Shown here: positions 26,960 to 35,991 of the stretch, in pieces
Layout of the letters: each line of letters begins with the position of its first letter
Position numbering within the stretch: the first letter of the stretch is position 1
Origin: Neisseria perflava
GTDB taxonomy: Bacteria; Pseudomonadota; Gammaproteobacteria; Burkholderiales; Neisseriaceae
Direction: 5' to 3'
Length of the DNA stretch: 64,000 nucleotides
Assembly: GCF_019334725.1 (NCBI RefSeq)
Contig: NZ_CP079818.1
Location: 682,001 to 746,000, forward strand
Notes under the pieces: model-generated
Database searches by the model: none
The model's input: the letters and a program-made list of their open reading frames with translations, nothing else
What the model was told of the DNA's origin: nothing
Position numbers and translations under genes: made by a program

Positions 26960-27232
26960 ATGGCAAGTAAAAAAGCAGGCGGTAGCACCCGCAACGGTCG
27001 CGATTCAGAAGCCAAACGCTTGGGCGTTAAAGCCTACGGCAACGAGCTGATTCCGGCAGGCTCCATCATCGTTCGTCAACGCGGTACTAAATTCCACGCA
27101 GGTGACAACGTAGGCATGGGCAAAGACCACACTTTGTTTGCTAAAGTCGACGGTTACGTTGAATTCAAAACCAAAGGCGCGCTGAACCGTAAAACTGTCA
27201 GCATCCGTCCTTACACCGGTTCTGAAGAATAA
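26960..27232 (+). CDS. rpmA: 50S ribosomal protein L27
   Basis: A 90-residue protein with the classic MASKKAGGSTRNGRDSEAKRLG start; its N-terminus reaches the peptidyl-transferase centre. It lies 27 bases behind rplU, with a CAGGAG site. Terminated by the GC hairpin at 27249. Confidence 0.97.
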   Translation: MASKKAGGSTRNGRDSEAKRLGVKAYGNELIPAGSIIVRQRGTKFHAGDNVGMGKDHTLFAKVDGYVEFKTKGALNRKTVSIRPYTGSEE

Positions 27233-27248
27233 TCGTTTTACGATTGAA

Positions 27249-27279
27249 AGCCGCATTCCCTTTTCGGAATGCGGTTTTT
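27249..27279 (+). terminator. Rho-independent terminator of rplU-rpmA
   Basis: GCCGCATTCC, short loop, GGAATGCGGTTTTT; a classic hairpin with T tail, not made of uptake sequences. Confidence 0.88.
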
Positions 27280-27506
27280 GTTTATCTGAATGTTTGTCCG
27301 TTTGATAAAATCCGTATGTCGTGAAGCTTGATTTATATTAAGGCCAAAGTAAAAACGCGCTTACAATTGATAACATTTGTTTTATTCTATCAACGCTTTC
27401 TATATAATCTATCAAATGCCTTTGATTTACCCTCATGTAGCTAAACACAGTAAACTTAAGGCCGTCTGAAAAAATCCGTATCAGTTGAATACAAGGAATT
27501 CCTCCC

Positions 27507-28691
27507 ATGAGCTTACACAGTGATATTCTCGTCGTCGGCGCAGGCCCTGCCGGATTAAGTTTTGCCGCAGAGTTGGCCGGAAGCGGGTTGAACATAACCC
27601 TGATTGAAAGAAGTCCTTTAGAAGTGTTGCAAAATCCGCCGTATGACGGTCGTGAAATCGCACTGACACACCTGTCGCGCGAAATCATGCAGCGATTGGG
27701 TATGTGGGATTTGATTCCAAAAGACGAAATTTATCCTTTGCGCGATGCCAAAGTATTGAACGGTCATTCCGATTACCAGCTCCACTTCCCGCAACCGACT
27801 CAGGCGCGCGGCGAGCCTGCGGACTGTTTGGGCTATTTGATTTCCAATCACAATATCCGCAAAGCCGCTTATGAAGTCGTGTCCAAATTGGACAACGTCA
27901 AAATTCTGACCGGCACCAATGTTAAAGAAGTCAAAACTTCTGACGATGAGGCGCAAGTTATTTTGGAAAGCGGAGAAGTATTGACCGGCCGTCTGTTGTT
28001 GGCCGCCGATAGTCGCTTCTCGCAAACGCGCCGTCAATTAGGTATTTCTTCCGATATGCACGATTACAGTCGCACCATGTTTGTGTGCCGCATGAAGCAT
28101 ACTCTGTCCAACCTGCATACCGCATATGAATGCTTCCACTACGGCCGTACCATTGCGTTGCTGCCTTTGGAAGAACACTTGACCAATACAGTGATTACGG
28201 TGGACAGCGATAAAGCCGAAACGATTAAAAATATGTCGCCGGAAGAATTGGCGGCCAGCGTGAAAGAGCAACTCAAAGGCCGTTTGGGCGATATGGAATT
28301 GGTCAGCACCATTCACAATTATCCTTTGGTCGGCATGATTGCCCAACGTTTCTACGGCAAACGCAGCGCGTTGATCGGCGATGCCGCGGTCGGTATGCAT
28401 CCGGTTACTGCGCACGGTTTCAACTTGGGTCTGGCAAGTGCTAATCTTTTGGCTAAATTGGTTCTCGAAGCCGAGCAACGCGGTCAGGATATTGGTGCGA
28501 AGGGCCTGCTGGAAAAATACAGCACCAAGCATATGCTCCATGCCCATCCGATTTACCACGGCACCAATATGCTGCTGAAACTCTTTACCAATGAAACTGC
28601 TCCGGCGAAACTGCTGCGCGGTTTGGTATTGCGTGCAAGCAATAACTTCCCGCCGCTGAAAAAACTGATTACCAAACAATTGACCGGTTAA
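27507..28691 (+). CDS. UbiH/UbiF-family FAD-dependent hydroxylase
   Basis: A 394-residue flavin monooxygenase of the ubiquinone-synthesis family (UbiH, UbiF, UbiI, Coq6). Motifs: Rossmann VVGAGPAGLSFAAELAG near residue 9, the DG-type segment AADSRFSQTRRQLG, and the GD motif LIGDAAVGMHPVTAHGFNLGL near residue 290. Which ring position it hydroxylates cannot be told. It is monocistronic, flanked by uptake sequences. Confidence 0.85.
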   Translation: MSLHSDILVVGAGPAGLSFAAELAGSGLNITLIERSPLEVLQNPPYDGREIALTHLSREIMQRLGMWDLIPKDEIYPLRDAKVLNGHSDYQLHFPQPTQARGEPADCLGYLISNHNIRKAAYEVVSKLDNVKILTGTNVKEVKTSDDEAQVILESGEVLTGRLLLAADSRFSQTRRQLGISSDMHDYSRTMFVCRMKHTLSNLHTAYECFHYGRTIALLPLEEHLTNTVITVDSDKAETIKNMSPEELAASVKEQLKGRLGDMELVSTIHNYPLVGMIAQRFYGKRSALIGDAAVGMHPVTAHGFNLGLASANLLAKLVLEAEQRGQDIGAKGLLEKYSTKHMLHAHPIYHGTNMLLKLFTNETAPAKLLRGLVLRASNNFPPLKKLITKQLTG

Positions 28692-28706
28692 TCATTTGAA
28701 AATATA

Positions 28707-28743
28707 AAAGGCCGTCTGAACGATTAAAGTTTCAGACGGCCTT
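28707..28743. terminator. Inverted uptake-sequence hairpin
   Basis: AAAGGCCGTCTGAA and its complement at 28729-28743 between convergent ubiH-like and yhhQ genes. Confidence 0.75.
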
Positions 28744-28759
28744 GTTTTTTATCTACTGC

Positions 28760-29437
28760 TTATTTGGCTAAAACCGATTCAGGCATTTCTTGACGGACGT
28801 TTAAGGAAGTCAGCTTTTTGGTCAAGATGCTCAATACGATGCCGTATGCAGGCAGAAAGAAGAGGGTGCAGATGGCGAGTTTGAACAGATAATCGACAAA
28901 TGCGATGCCCTGCCAATTTGCCGCCATAAATTCATCGTTGCTCGCATAAAAGGCAACGGCGAAAAACACCAGCGTGTCCAAAGCGTTGCCGACTACGGTG
29001 GAAGCAGTAGGGGCGGCCCACCATGATTTCAGACGGCGTAATCTGTTGAACACGAAAATATCGAGGATTTGCCCGAGCGCATAGGCGGAAAAACTGGCCA
29101 ATGCGATACGGCCGACGAAGGTGTTAAATTCGGCCAAAGATGCCCAGCCTGTCCAGTTGCCGTCATGAAAGAGGACGGAGAAGACGTAAGAGAGCAGCAG
29201 GGCGGGGAACATTACCCAAAAAATAATCCGTCTCGCCAACGGCGCACCGAAAATGCGCACGGTCAGGTCGGTAGCGAGGAAGATAAAGGGGAAGGAAAAT
29301 GCGCCCCAAGTGGTAAAGATACCGAAAATTTGAAAGGGGAACTGCACCAGATAGTTGCTGGCGGCAATAATAAAAATATGGAAAAGCACCAGCCAGAAGA
29401 GCGCTTTCTTCTGCTGTGCGGCGGTAAATTCGTACAT
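28760..29437 (-). CDS. yhhQ: Queuosine-precursor transporter YhhQ
   Basis: Membrane carrier of the YhhQ/QPTR family that imports preQ0 or preQ1 for tRNA queuosine. The 225-residue protein has about six membrane segments, with the family pattern NYLVQFPFQIFGIFTTWGAFSFPF near the start and the conserved LGQILDIFVF block. It sits 101 bases downstream of queF on the same strand; two uptake sequences lie in the gap, so joint transcription is unsure. Confidence 0.88.
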   Translation of the reverse strand: MYEFTAAQQKKALFWLVLFHIFIIAASNYLVQFPFQIFGIFTTWGAFSFPFIFLATDLTVRIFGAPLARRIIFWVMFPALLLSYVFSVLFHDGNWTGWASLAEFNTFVGRIALASFSAYALGQILDIFVFNRLRRLKSWWAAPTASTVVGNALDTLVFFAVAFYASNDEFMAANWQGIAFVDYLFKLAICTLFFLPAYGIVLSILTKKLTSLNVRQEMPESVLAK

Positions 29438-29538
29438 GGGAATCTTTCGGAAGTTTTTTCAGACGGCATGAAGCCTTGCGAGACTGTGCAATAGAAAAAG
29501 TCTTGCAATGAAAAGGGCGTTAGGCCGTCTGAACGGGA

Positions 29539-30012
29539 TTATTGTGCATCGTGCTCAAACAGGCGTTTGCGTGCCAAAGCTTCAAACTCTGTGCCTGCTT
29601 TGCCGTAGTTGGCAAACGGATGAATGGCGATGCCGCCGCGCGGTGTGAATTCGCCGAATACTTCGATGTATTTCGGATCCATCAGGGCGATGAGGTCTTT
29701 CATGATGATGTTGACGCAGTCTTCATGGAAGTCGCCGTGGTTGCGGAAGCTGAAGAGATAGAGTTTCAGTGATTTGCTTTCCACCATTTTGATATGGGGG
29801 ATGTAGCGGATGTAGATGGTGGCAAAGTCGGGCTGGCCGGTCATCGGGCAGAGGCTGGTGAACTCGGGGCAGACGAATTTGACGAAATAGTCGTTGTCGG
29901 GGTGTTTGTTGTCGAACGCTTCCAAAATTTCAGGCGCGTATTCGCTCGGGTATTGGGTTTTCTGGTTGCCCAAAAGGGAGATGCCTTGCAGCTCTTTGTT
30001 GTTGCGGGACAT
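29539..30012 (-). CDS. queF: preQ0 reductase QueF
   Basis: NADPH-dependent 7-cyano-7-deazaguanine reductase, producing preQ1 for queuosine. The 157-residue protein is of the short (single-domain, type I) class. The catalytic Cys lies in SLCPMTGQPDFA, followed by the Glu in KMVESKSLKLYL and the HGDFHEDCVN block. A preQ1-I riboswitch immediately precedes the start and overlaps its ribosome-binding site, so end-product control at translation is likely. Confidence 0.95.
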   Translation of the reverse strand: MSRNNKELQGISLLGNQKTQYPSEYAPEILEAFDNKHPDNDYFVKFVCPEFTSLCPMTGQPDFATIYIRYIPHIKMVESKSLKLYLFSFRNHGDFHEDCVNIIMKDLIALMDPKYIEVFGEFTPRGGIAIHPFANYGKAGTEFEALARKRLFEHDAQ

Positions 30013-30017
30013 GAGGT

Positions 30018-30056
30018 TTCCTTAGTTTTTTAATGTGGGAGGTTTTCGAACCACGG
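30018..30056 (-). promoter_or_regulatory. preQ1-I riboswitch in the queF leader
   Basis: On the minus strand: stem GTGG (complement of 30051-30054), loop beginning TTCGAAAACC, closing strand CCCAC (30035-30039), then the A-rich tail ATTAAAAAACTAAGGA. This matches the compact class I fold of stem, C-rich loop and AAAAAACTA tail. The tail runs into AAGGA, the queF ribosome-binding site, suggesting translational control by preQ1. Confidence 0.88.
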
Positions 30057-30207
30057 GGTGCGGATTGTAATATAAATTACATGGCTTGTGCGGATTTTAT
30101 AGCGATGAATCAGCAGGATAGGTTTCAGACGGCCTGTTTTGTATTTTATGAAACCTGTTTTCCGCTTTACAATAGCAGCCAATCAACAGGCCGTCTGAAA
30201 GTTTTGT

Positions 30208-31290
30208 ATGTCTTTAGCCCAACCCAAACGTATTCTGATCATCAAATTGCGCCATCATGGCGATGTGCTTTTGAGCACGCCGGTGGTCGATGCGCTGAAA
30301 ACCCGTTTCCCCGATTGCGAAATCGATATGCTGGTATACGCCGGTACGGAGCAGCTGATTGCCGATAATCCGCAGATTACGCAGATTTTTACCATTGATC
30401 GAAATTGGAAGAAGCTGGGCGTATTCAAGCAGTTGGCATGTGAGAAAAACCTTTTTTCAAAGCTGAAGGCGCGTGATTATGACTGGGCTTTCAACCTGTC
30501 CGATCAATGGCGCGCGGCGGTAATCGCCAAACTGTGCGCCCGTTGCAGCGTGGGTTTGGACTGCATCAAGCGTGACGGATTCTGGTGGCGTTTCTGTCAT
30601 GATTTTATCAACCATGAGCTTGATACCAGCCATCATATCGTTGAGAACCAATTGAATATCCTTGCGCCGCTTATCCAGCCGGAAGACGTGGCCGATGCGA
30701 AAGTACGCCTTTGGGTGGCGCAAGATGCAAGGGAAAGCATGCGGCAGAAATTGCGTGAGCAGGGTTGGAGCGGCGAAGATTATGTGTTGATGCATCCGGG
30801 TGCTCGTTGGCATTTCAAATGTTGGGAAGACGGTAAAAACGCCGCCATCGTACAGCTTCTGCTCAACAGTGGGCAGAATGTCGTATTGACCGCTTCTCCA
30901 GACACTGTAGAACAATACATGCTTCAAGAAATTATAGGCCGTCTGAATATTCCGGAAGGCAGAAAAGTATATGTGTTGTCCGGATGCTTGAGCCTGCGTG
31001 AATTGGCGGCGGCCATTGAGGGCGCCAAACTGTTTGTCGGTGTCGATTCCGCACCGATGCACATCGCCGCAGCTTTGGATAAACCGCAAATCGCTTTGTT
31101 TGGTGCGTCATGGGTGGATAAATGGCGTCCCTATTCCGAGCAGGCCGAAGTCATTTATGCTGGCGATTATGCCGAACTGCCTCACCCCGACAGTATCGAC
31201 ACCAACGATCCGACACGGTTGTTGAAAGCGATTCCGTTGCAGGATGTGTGGGATAAAATTTCGGCTAAATTGGAGGCGCTGGAGGCTTAA
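30208..31290 (+). CDS. Family 9 glycosyltransferase (heptosyltransferase III-like)
   Basis: A 360-residue ADP-heptose:LPS transferase-like protein. The N-terminal ILIIKLRHHGDVLLSTPVVDALK, MHPGARWHFKCWE and FVGVDSAPMHIAAALDKPQIALFG blocks are typical of the RfaQ/WaaQ branch of family 9. Action is expected in lipooligosaccharide inner core assembly at the cytoplasmic face of the inner membrane. The specific linkage is not decidable. The start ATG lies 10 bases after an uptake sequence. It is convergent with the gene at 31297, only 6 bases away. Confidence 0.82.
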   Translation: MSLAQPKRILIIKLRHHGDVLLSTPVVDALKTRFPDCEIDMLVYAGTEQLIADNPQITQIFTIDRNWKKLGVFKQLACEKNLFSKLKARDYDWAFNLSDQWRAAVIAKLCARCSVGLDCIKRDGFWWRFCHDFINHELDTSHHIVENQLNILAPLIQPEDVADAKVRLWVAQDARESMRQKLREQGWSGEDYVLMHPGARWHFKCWEDGKNAAIVQLLLNSGQNVVLTASPDTVEQYMLQEIIGRLNIPEGRKVYVLSGCLSLRELAAAIEGAKLFVGVDSAPMHIAAALDKPQIALFGASWVDKWRPYSEQAEVIYAGDYAELPHPDSIDTNDPTRLLKAIPLQDVWDKISAKLEALEA

Positions 31291-31296
31291 AACCGC

Positions 31297-32277
31297 TTAC
31301 CATGATCCGTTAAACGTTTTAGCTTTGCGCCAAAATGCCCATTTGGAACGGCGGCCGATTTCCAGCGTGCCGCCGTTTTCGCCGTCTGTGGCAATGCACA
31401 CGGTTTTCAGACGGCCTGAAGCGAGTGCGTCCCATAAAGGCGCAAACCAGCGGGTTTCCCAGCTTTCCAAAATATCTTTGTATGCCCAAACATCGCCTGT
31501 CTGTAAGGTAGAAACCAAATCGTCCAAAAAGATAAGGCCGTCTGAAACCGTGTTGCCTGTTTCTTGAACCATCTCAAACCAAGCCTTCAAATTGTATGGC
31601 GCATCGAGTTTGGGCGTATCCGAAAAACGCGCCCATGCGCTGTCTGAGGCGACGATATCCGCAGACTGTGTACCGTCCGCATCATTCCACAGCCACAAAC
31701 CGTTGATTTCCGGCAATCCTTGTTGTTCACGCGCTTGGTTAATCGGATGCGTGTGGAGAAACATTTGGATTTCCGTCTGCATGGCCAACCAAGACACCGC
31801 ATCTTTGCCGTGTGCCTGACCGTCCATTTCCGGCTGCCCGCACACATCCAAAACACATTCCGCGCCCCAATCTTCAATCTTCGGCATACTGAGCAGCCAC
31901 ATGCTTTCGCAAAGCGGCTCAAATTGCCAAGTTTTATCTTGATAAAACGCCGACAAATCCGCACATAACCGTTGCGCCTCCTCTTTTTGGATGCCGATAA
32001 ACTCGCCGCCGATAATGTTGACATGGTGCATGCCCATTTGTTGCCAAACCGGAGAGGCAAAAGCGGCTGCGCGTTTTTGGCTTGTGTGGCGTAAACGTTG
32101 CACTTGGGTAATGAGGCTGCCGCTCCACAAATGGCGTCCGTAAAATTCAGACGGCCTGAGTGTTTCTTTGCGTAATATGCCGTAACGCAAAAGACGGTTA
32201 AAAGCAGGTAAGGCAAACGCAGGCACGGATTCGTCGGCAAAACGGTTGAGCGAGGGGAGGGCGAGGGTCAGCTTCAT
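31297..32277 (-). CDS. Conserved hypothetical protein (COG4255-like, 'phosphoglycerate mutase'-annotated family)
   Basis: A 326-residue soluble protein. Its middle and C-terminal pattern (NIIGGEFIGIQKEEAQRLCADL, FLHTHPINQAREQQGLPEINGLWLWNDADG) resembles a betaproteobacterial family often labelled as a cofactor-independent phosphoglycerate mutase relative; I cannot confirm enzymatic activity and no metal-binding mutase motifs stand out. Three uptake sequences lie inside the gene (about 31405, 31534 and 32145). It overlaps no neighbour. Confidence 0.5.
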   Translation of the reverse strand: MKLTLALPSLNRFADESVPAFALPAFNRLLRYGILRKETLRPSEFYGRHLWSGSLITQVQRLRHTSQKRAAAFASPVWQQMGMHHVNIIGGEFIGIQKEEAQRLCADLSAFYQDKTWQFEPLCESMWLLSMPKIEDWGAECVLDVCGQPEMDGQAHGKDAVSWLAMQTEIQMFLHTHPINQAREQQGLPEINGLWLWNDADGTQSADIVASDSAWARFSDTPKLDAPYNLKAWFEMVQETGNTVSDGLIFLDDLVSTLQTGDVWAYKDILESWETRWFAPLWDALASGRLKTVCIATDGENGGTLEIGRRSKWAFWRKAKTFNGSW

Positions 32278-32375
32278 AAGCGCAAATAGATAGGAAAACC
32301 GTTATTTTACGCGACAAATGATGCGTTTCGGAACCTTGCCTTTACGCCCTGAAAAAAGCTGTTCAGACGGCCGGT

Positions 32376-32404
32376 TTGGAAAAAACGGGCTGTCATGCTA
32401 GAAT
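32376..32404 (+). promoter_or_regulatory. Sigma-70-like promoter, long leader of the M23 peptidase gene
   Basis: TTGGAA (32376-32381), 17-base spacer, TAGAAT (32399-32404). A transcript from here would carry a leader of about 230 bases to the GTG at 32640. The rest of the 363-base gap shows no gene. Confidence 0.55.
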
Positions 32405-32639
32405 GCGTGGCGTAAATTTCAGAAAAACAGGGTGTAAATCAACACAATAGCCCTGATAATAACGTCAATCTCAAACACAACCTCATTCATTCCGAATGAA
32501 AACCTGATTTTCAGATCGGAAAAAAAGACTCAAAGTCCTTTATCCCCAAAACTGTTTAAACCAGCAGGCGGTCGCGGCAGGCCGGATGTGTCGGCATTCT
32601 GCAAACTTCAAAAACAGACCGCCCCATTAAGGATAACGC

Positions 32640-33935
32640 GTGATTAAAAACAAATATTCCACTCGATTCAAAGCAACCCTCTTAGCGTTTCTGTTGCCGG
32701 CTTCAGGCATCATGACCGCATACGCCATTACCGATCCTCAACCAGCACAGACCGATTTCAAAGTCGAGCGTATTTCCGAAGAGCTGCCTGCCGTTTATGT
32801 GGAAACCAATACCTATCAATCCAGCTATTGGGTGCAAGAAGTTGTCCAAGCCGGCGACTCTTTGGCAGACGTTTTGACGCGCATGGGTGTCAACCAAGAA
32901 GACATCAAGCAAATCATGGCGAAAAACAATGCCAACCTCGACATGAAAAACCTGCGGACCAACCAATCCGTCAATATCCGCATCGATTCTTCAGGCCAAG
33001 TGACCGACGTTCAATTCTTTACCGATGAAGAATTGGAACGCAACTTGGTGGCTTTGGAAAAAGTCAAAGGCAAATGGCGCATCTCCAATGCCGAAATCGA
33101 CATGAAAACCATGCCGACCCTGCGCTCCGTGCAAATCCGCACTTCCGCCATCGGCGATATGCTCCGTGCCGAAATCCCTTCCGAAGTGTATATCCAGCTC
33201 AAAGAAATCTTTGCCGACTCGTTCAATATGAGCGATTTGAAAGAAGGCGATACCGTACGTCTTTTGTACAACAGCATGTATTTCCGCGGCCAACAAATGG
33301 CGGTCGGCGATATTTTGGCGGCTGAAGTGGTTAAAGACGGCAAAACCTACCAAGCCTATTATTACAGCCAAGGCAAAGGCGACGAAGAAAGCGGCAGCTA
33401 CTACGACCAAAACGGTAAGTCCCTGCAACAAAAAGAAGGCTTTAATACCGAGCCTGTTGCATACACACGCATTTCTTCTCCGTTCGGCTACCGTGTCCAC
33501 CCGGTTCTGCATACCGTCCGTATGCACACCGGTATCGACTATGCCGCGCCAACTGGTACGCCGATTAAGGCCGCCGCCGACGGCGAAGTAATTTTCAAAG
33601 GTTGGAAAGGCGGCTACGGCAATACCGTGATGATTCGCCATGCCAACGGTGTGGAAACCCTGTACGGCCACATGAGCGCGTTCAGCCCTGCCGACGGCAG
33701 AGTCCGCGCCGGCGAAGTGATTGGTTTTGTGGGTACAACCGGCCGTTCTACCGGTCCGCACCTGCACTACGAAGCACGCGTCAACGGCCAGCCGGTCAAC
33801 CCGACTACCGTCGCCCTGCCGACGCCGAAATTGACCCCGACCAATATGGCCGCGTTCCGCAAACAGCAAAAAGATGCCAGCACGATGTTGTCTACCATCC
33901 GCTCATTGCCGGTTTCCGTAGCGCAGCTGGATTAA
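32640..33935 (+). CDS. M23 family metallopeptidase (murein DD-endopeptidase-like)
   Basis: A 431-residue periplasmic peptidase. The N-terminus is a signal or membrane anchor; a LysM/OapA-like region follows (WVQEVVQAGDSLADVLTRMG). The C-terminal lysostaphin-type domain has the zinc motifs HTGIDYAAPTGTP and HLHYEARVNGQPVNP. It closely resembles the neisserial M23 protein linked to pilus and cell-wall processing (NGO1686/NMB0315) as I recall it. GTG 32640 is chosen because AAGGA lies 7 bases before it. Confidence 0.85.
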   Translation: MIKNKYSTRFKATLLAFLLPASGIMTAYAITDPQPAQTDFKVERISEELPAVYVETNTYQSSYWVQEVVQAGDSLADVLTRMGVNQEDIKQIMAKNNANLDMKNLRTNQSVNIRIDSSGQVTDVQFFTDEELERNLVALEKVKGKWRISNAEIDMKTMPTLRSVQIRTSAIGDMLRAEIPSEVYIQLKEIFADSFNMSDLKEGDTVRLLYNSMYFRGQQMAVGDILAAEVVKDGKTYQAYYYSQGKGDEESGSYYDQNGKSLQQKEGFNTEPVAYTRISSPFGYRVHPVLHTVRMHTGIDYAAPTGTPIKAAADGEVIFKGWKGGYGNTVMIRHANGVETLYGHMSAFSPADGRVRAGEVIGFVGTTGRSTGPHLHYEARVNGQPVNPTTVALPTPKLTPTNMAAFRKQQKDASTMLSTIRSLPVSVAQLD

Positions 33936-33941
33936 TAAGAT

Positions 33942-33979
33942 AAAGGCCGTCTGAATAAGGTTTCTTTCAGACGGCCTTT
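33942..33979. terminator. Inverted uptake-sequence hairpin
   Basis: AAAGGCCGTCTGAA at 33942 and TTCAGACGGCCTTT ending at 33979. Confidence 0.75.
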
Positions 33980-34027
33980 TCCATTAAAATTGATACCTCA
34001 ACGCCCACGTTTACTCAGAGAAAACTT

Positions 34028-35248
34028 ATGTCTGCTTATCAGCCCATTATCCAATCCCTGCTTGATACCGACCTGTACAAATTCACCATGCTGCAAGTCG
34101 TGTTGCATCAATTCCCGCAAACCCACAGCCTCTACGAATTCCGCTGCCGCAATAAAGAGATGGTGTATCCGCTGGCCGATATTCAAGAAGAATTGGAACG
34201 CGAACTCGATGCCCTGTGCCAGCTGCGCTTTACGCATGACGAACTTGACTACCTGCGCAGTCTGCGTTTTATCAAAAGCGATTTTGTCGATTATCTCGAA
34301 CTTTTCCAACTCCAACGCCGCTTCGTCAAAGTCAGTCCCGACGATCAAGGCCGTCTGAACATCCGCATCGAAGGTCCGATGATACAGGCGATGTTCTTCG
34401 AGATTTTCATTCTTGCCATCGTCAACGAACTCTATTTCCGCCGCTTGGAAACGCCTGCCGTTATCGAAGAAGGCGAGCGCCGTTTACAGGCTAAAGCGCA
34501 ACAGCTGAAAGAAATCGCGGCTACACAAAATCCGAATGATCCGCCGTTCCTTATTTCCGATTTCGGCACGCGCCGCCGCTACACCCTCGCATGGCAGGAA
34601 CACGTTATCCGCACCTTATTAGAAGCCGCTCCCGACATCGTGCGCGGTACCAGCAACGTTTATCTCGCCAAAAAAATCGGCATCACACCCATCGGCACCA
34701 TGGCGCACGAGTTCCTCCAAGCCTTCCAAGCCTTGGACGTACGTTTGCGCAATTTCCAAAAAGCCGCGCTGGAAAGCTGGGTACACGAATACCGCGGCGA
34801 CCTCGGCATCGCCCTGACCGACGTGGTCGGTATGGATGCCTTCTTGCGCGATTTCGACCTGTATTTCGCCAAACTCTTCGACGGCCTGCGCCACGACAGC
34901 GGCGATCCTTATGTCTGGGGCGACAAAGCCTACGAACATTACAAAAAACTCAAAATCGACAGTCGCACCAAAATGCTGACTTTTTCAGACGGCCTCGATA
35001 TTGAGCGTTCATGGGCGTTGCACCAATACTTCAAAGACCGTTTCAAAACCAGTTTCGGTATCGGTACCAACCTGACCAACGACTTGGGACACACGCCTTT
35101 GAACATTGTCTTGAAGCTCGTCGAGTGTAACGGCCAATCTGTCGCCAAGCTCTCCGACTCCCCGGGCAAAACCATGACCACCAACAACACCTTCCTCGCT
35201 TACCTGCGCCAAGTGTTTGACGTACCGGAGCCGGAAGAGAAAACCTAA
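34028..35248 (+). CDS. pncB: Nicotinate phosphoribosyltransferase
   Basis: Salvages nicotinate to nicotinate mononucleotide for NAD synthesis. The 406-residue protein has the family blocks LLDTDLYKFTMLQVV near the start, FGTRRRYTLAWQEHVIR, GTSNVYLAKKIGITPIGTMAHE and LRHDSGDPYVWGDKAYEHY (with the active-site His). Length is normal. It contains two uptake sequences, near 34346 and 34985. Confidence 0.95.
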   Translation: MSAYQPIIQSLLDTDLYKFTMLQVVLHQFPQTHSLYEFRCRNKEMVYPLADIQEELERELDALCQLRFTHDELDYLRSLRFIKSDFVDYLELFQLQRRFVKVSPDDQGRLNIRIEGPMIQAMFFEIFILAIVNELYFRRLETPAVIEEGERRLQAKAQQLKEIAATQNPNDPPFLISDFGTRRRYTLAWQEHVIRTLLEAAPDIVRGTSNVYLAKKIGITPIGTMAHEFLQAFQALDVRLRNFQKAALESWVHEYRGDLGIALTDVVGMDAFLRDFDLYFAKLFDGLRHDSGDPYVWGDKAYEHYKKLKIDSRTKMLTFSDGLDIERSWALHQYFKDRFKTSFGIGTNLTNDLGHTPLNIVLKLVECNGQSVAKLSDSPGKTMTTNNTFLAYLRQVFDVPEPEEKT

Positions 35249-35252
35249 AAAC

Positions 35253-35283
35253 AAAGGCCGTCTGAAATGTTCAGACGGCCTTT
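35253..35283. terminator. Inverted uptake-sequence hairpin
   Basis: AAAGGCCGTCTGAA and complement with a 3-base loop between convergent pncB and mtgA. Confidence 0.8.
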
Positions 35284-35287
35284 TTAA

Positions 35288-35989
35288 TTAATCCATATCG
35301 CTTTCGGGCAATTCTGCCGAACCCATGCGGCGCAGGATGATATTGGTTTTGTTGTGCATCCGTTTGCTCTTAGGATGGTCTGCGTAAAACAGCGGAGCCG
35401 GAACGCGCGCCGTGAGTTTGGCGGCTTGTTGGCGGGTGAGGGCGGAGGCAGGTTTCTTGTAGAAATACTGGGATGCCGCTTCCGCGCCGAATACGCCGTA
35501 GTGCCATTCGATTGAGTTCAGATACAGCTCAAAAATGCGGTCTTTGTCGGTAACGGCTTCCATCATTGCCGTAATCGCCGCTTCTTCGCCTTTGCGGATG
35601 TAGCTGCGGCTTTCGTTGAGAAACAGGTTTTTCGCCAGTTGTTGGCTGATGGTCGAACCGCCGGCTTTGACTTCGCCGCTTTGCTTATTGCGTTTCATGG
35701 CGTATTTGATGCCGTTCCAGTCAAAGCCGCTGTGTTCGGCAAAGTTGGCGTCTTCGGAAGCAATCAGGGCTTTTTTGAGGTTGACGGAGATTTGGTCGTA
35801 AGGCACCCAGCGGTAATCCAGCTCGACATCGCGGCCTTCTTTTGCAAACTGGCTCATGCGCATGGACATGAAGGCGGTTTTACTGGGCGCGACGGCGCGG
35901 TAGGTAATGATGTTGCCGTACACATAAGCGTTGAAGAAAATGAAGATGCCGATAGGCAGGGCAATCAGCCATTTGATGATGCGGAACAT
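35288..35989 (-). CDS. mtgA: Monofunctional peptidoglycan glycosyltransferase MtgA
   Basis: Polymerises lipid II glycan strands without transpeptidation. The 233-residue protein has one N-terminal membrane helix and a family 51 domain: catalytic Glu in EDANFAEHSGFDW, GGSTISQQLAKNLFL, and RKGEEAAITAMMEAV. The open frame extends 20 codons upstream into aroE; ATG 35989, two bases after the aroE stop, is the sensible start. Operon: aroE-mtgA. Confidence 0.93.
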   Translation of the reverse strand: MFRIIKWLIALPIGIFIFFNAYVYGNIITYRAVAPSKTAFMSMRMSQFAKEGRDVELDYRWVPYDQISVNLKKALIASEDANFAEHSGFDWNGIKYAMKRNKQSGEVKAGGSTISQQLAKNLFLNESRSYIRKGEEAAITAMMEAVTDKDRIFELYLNSIEWHYGVFGAEAASQYFYKKPASALTRQQAAKLTARVPAPLFYADHPKSKRMHNKTNIILRRMGSAELPESDMD

Positions 35990-35991
35990 GG

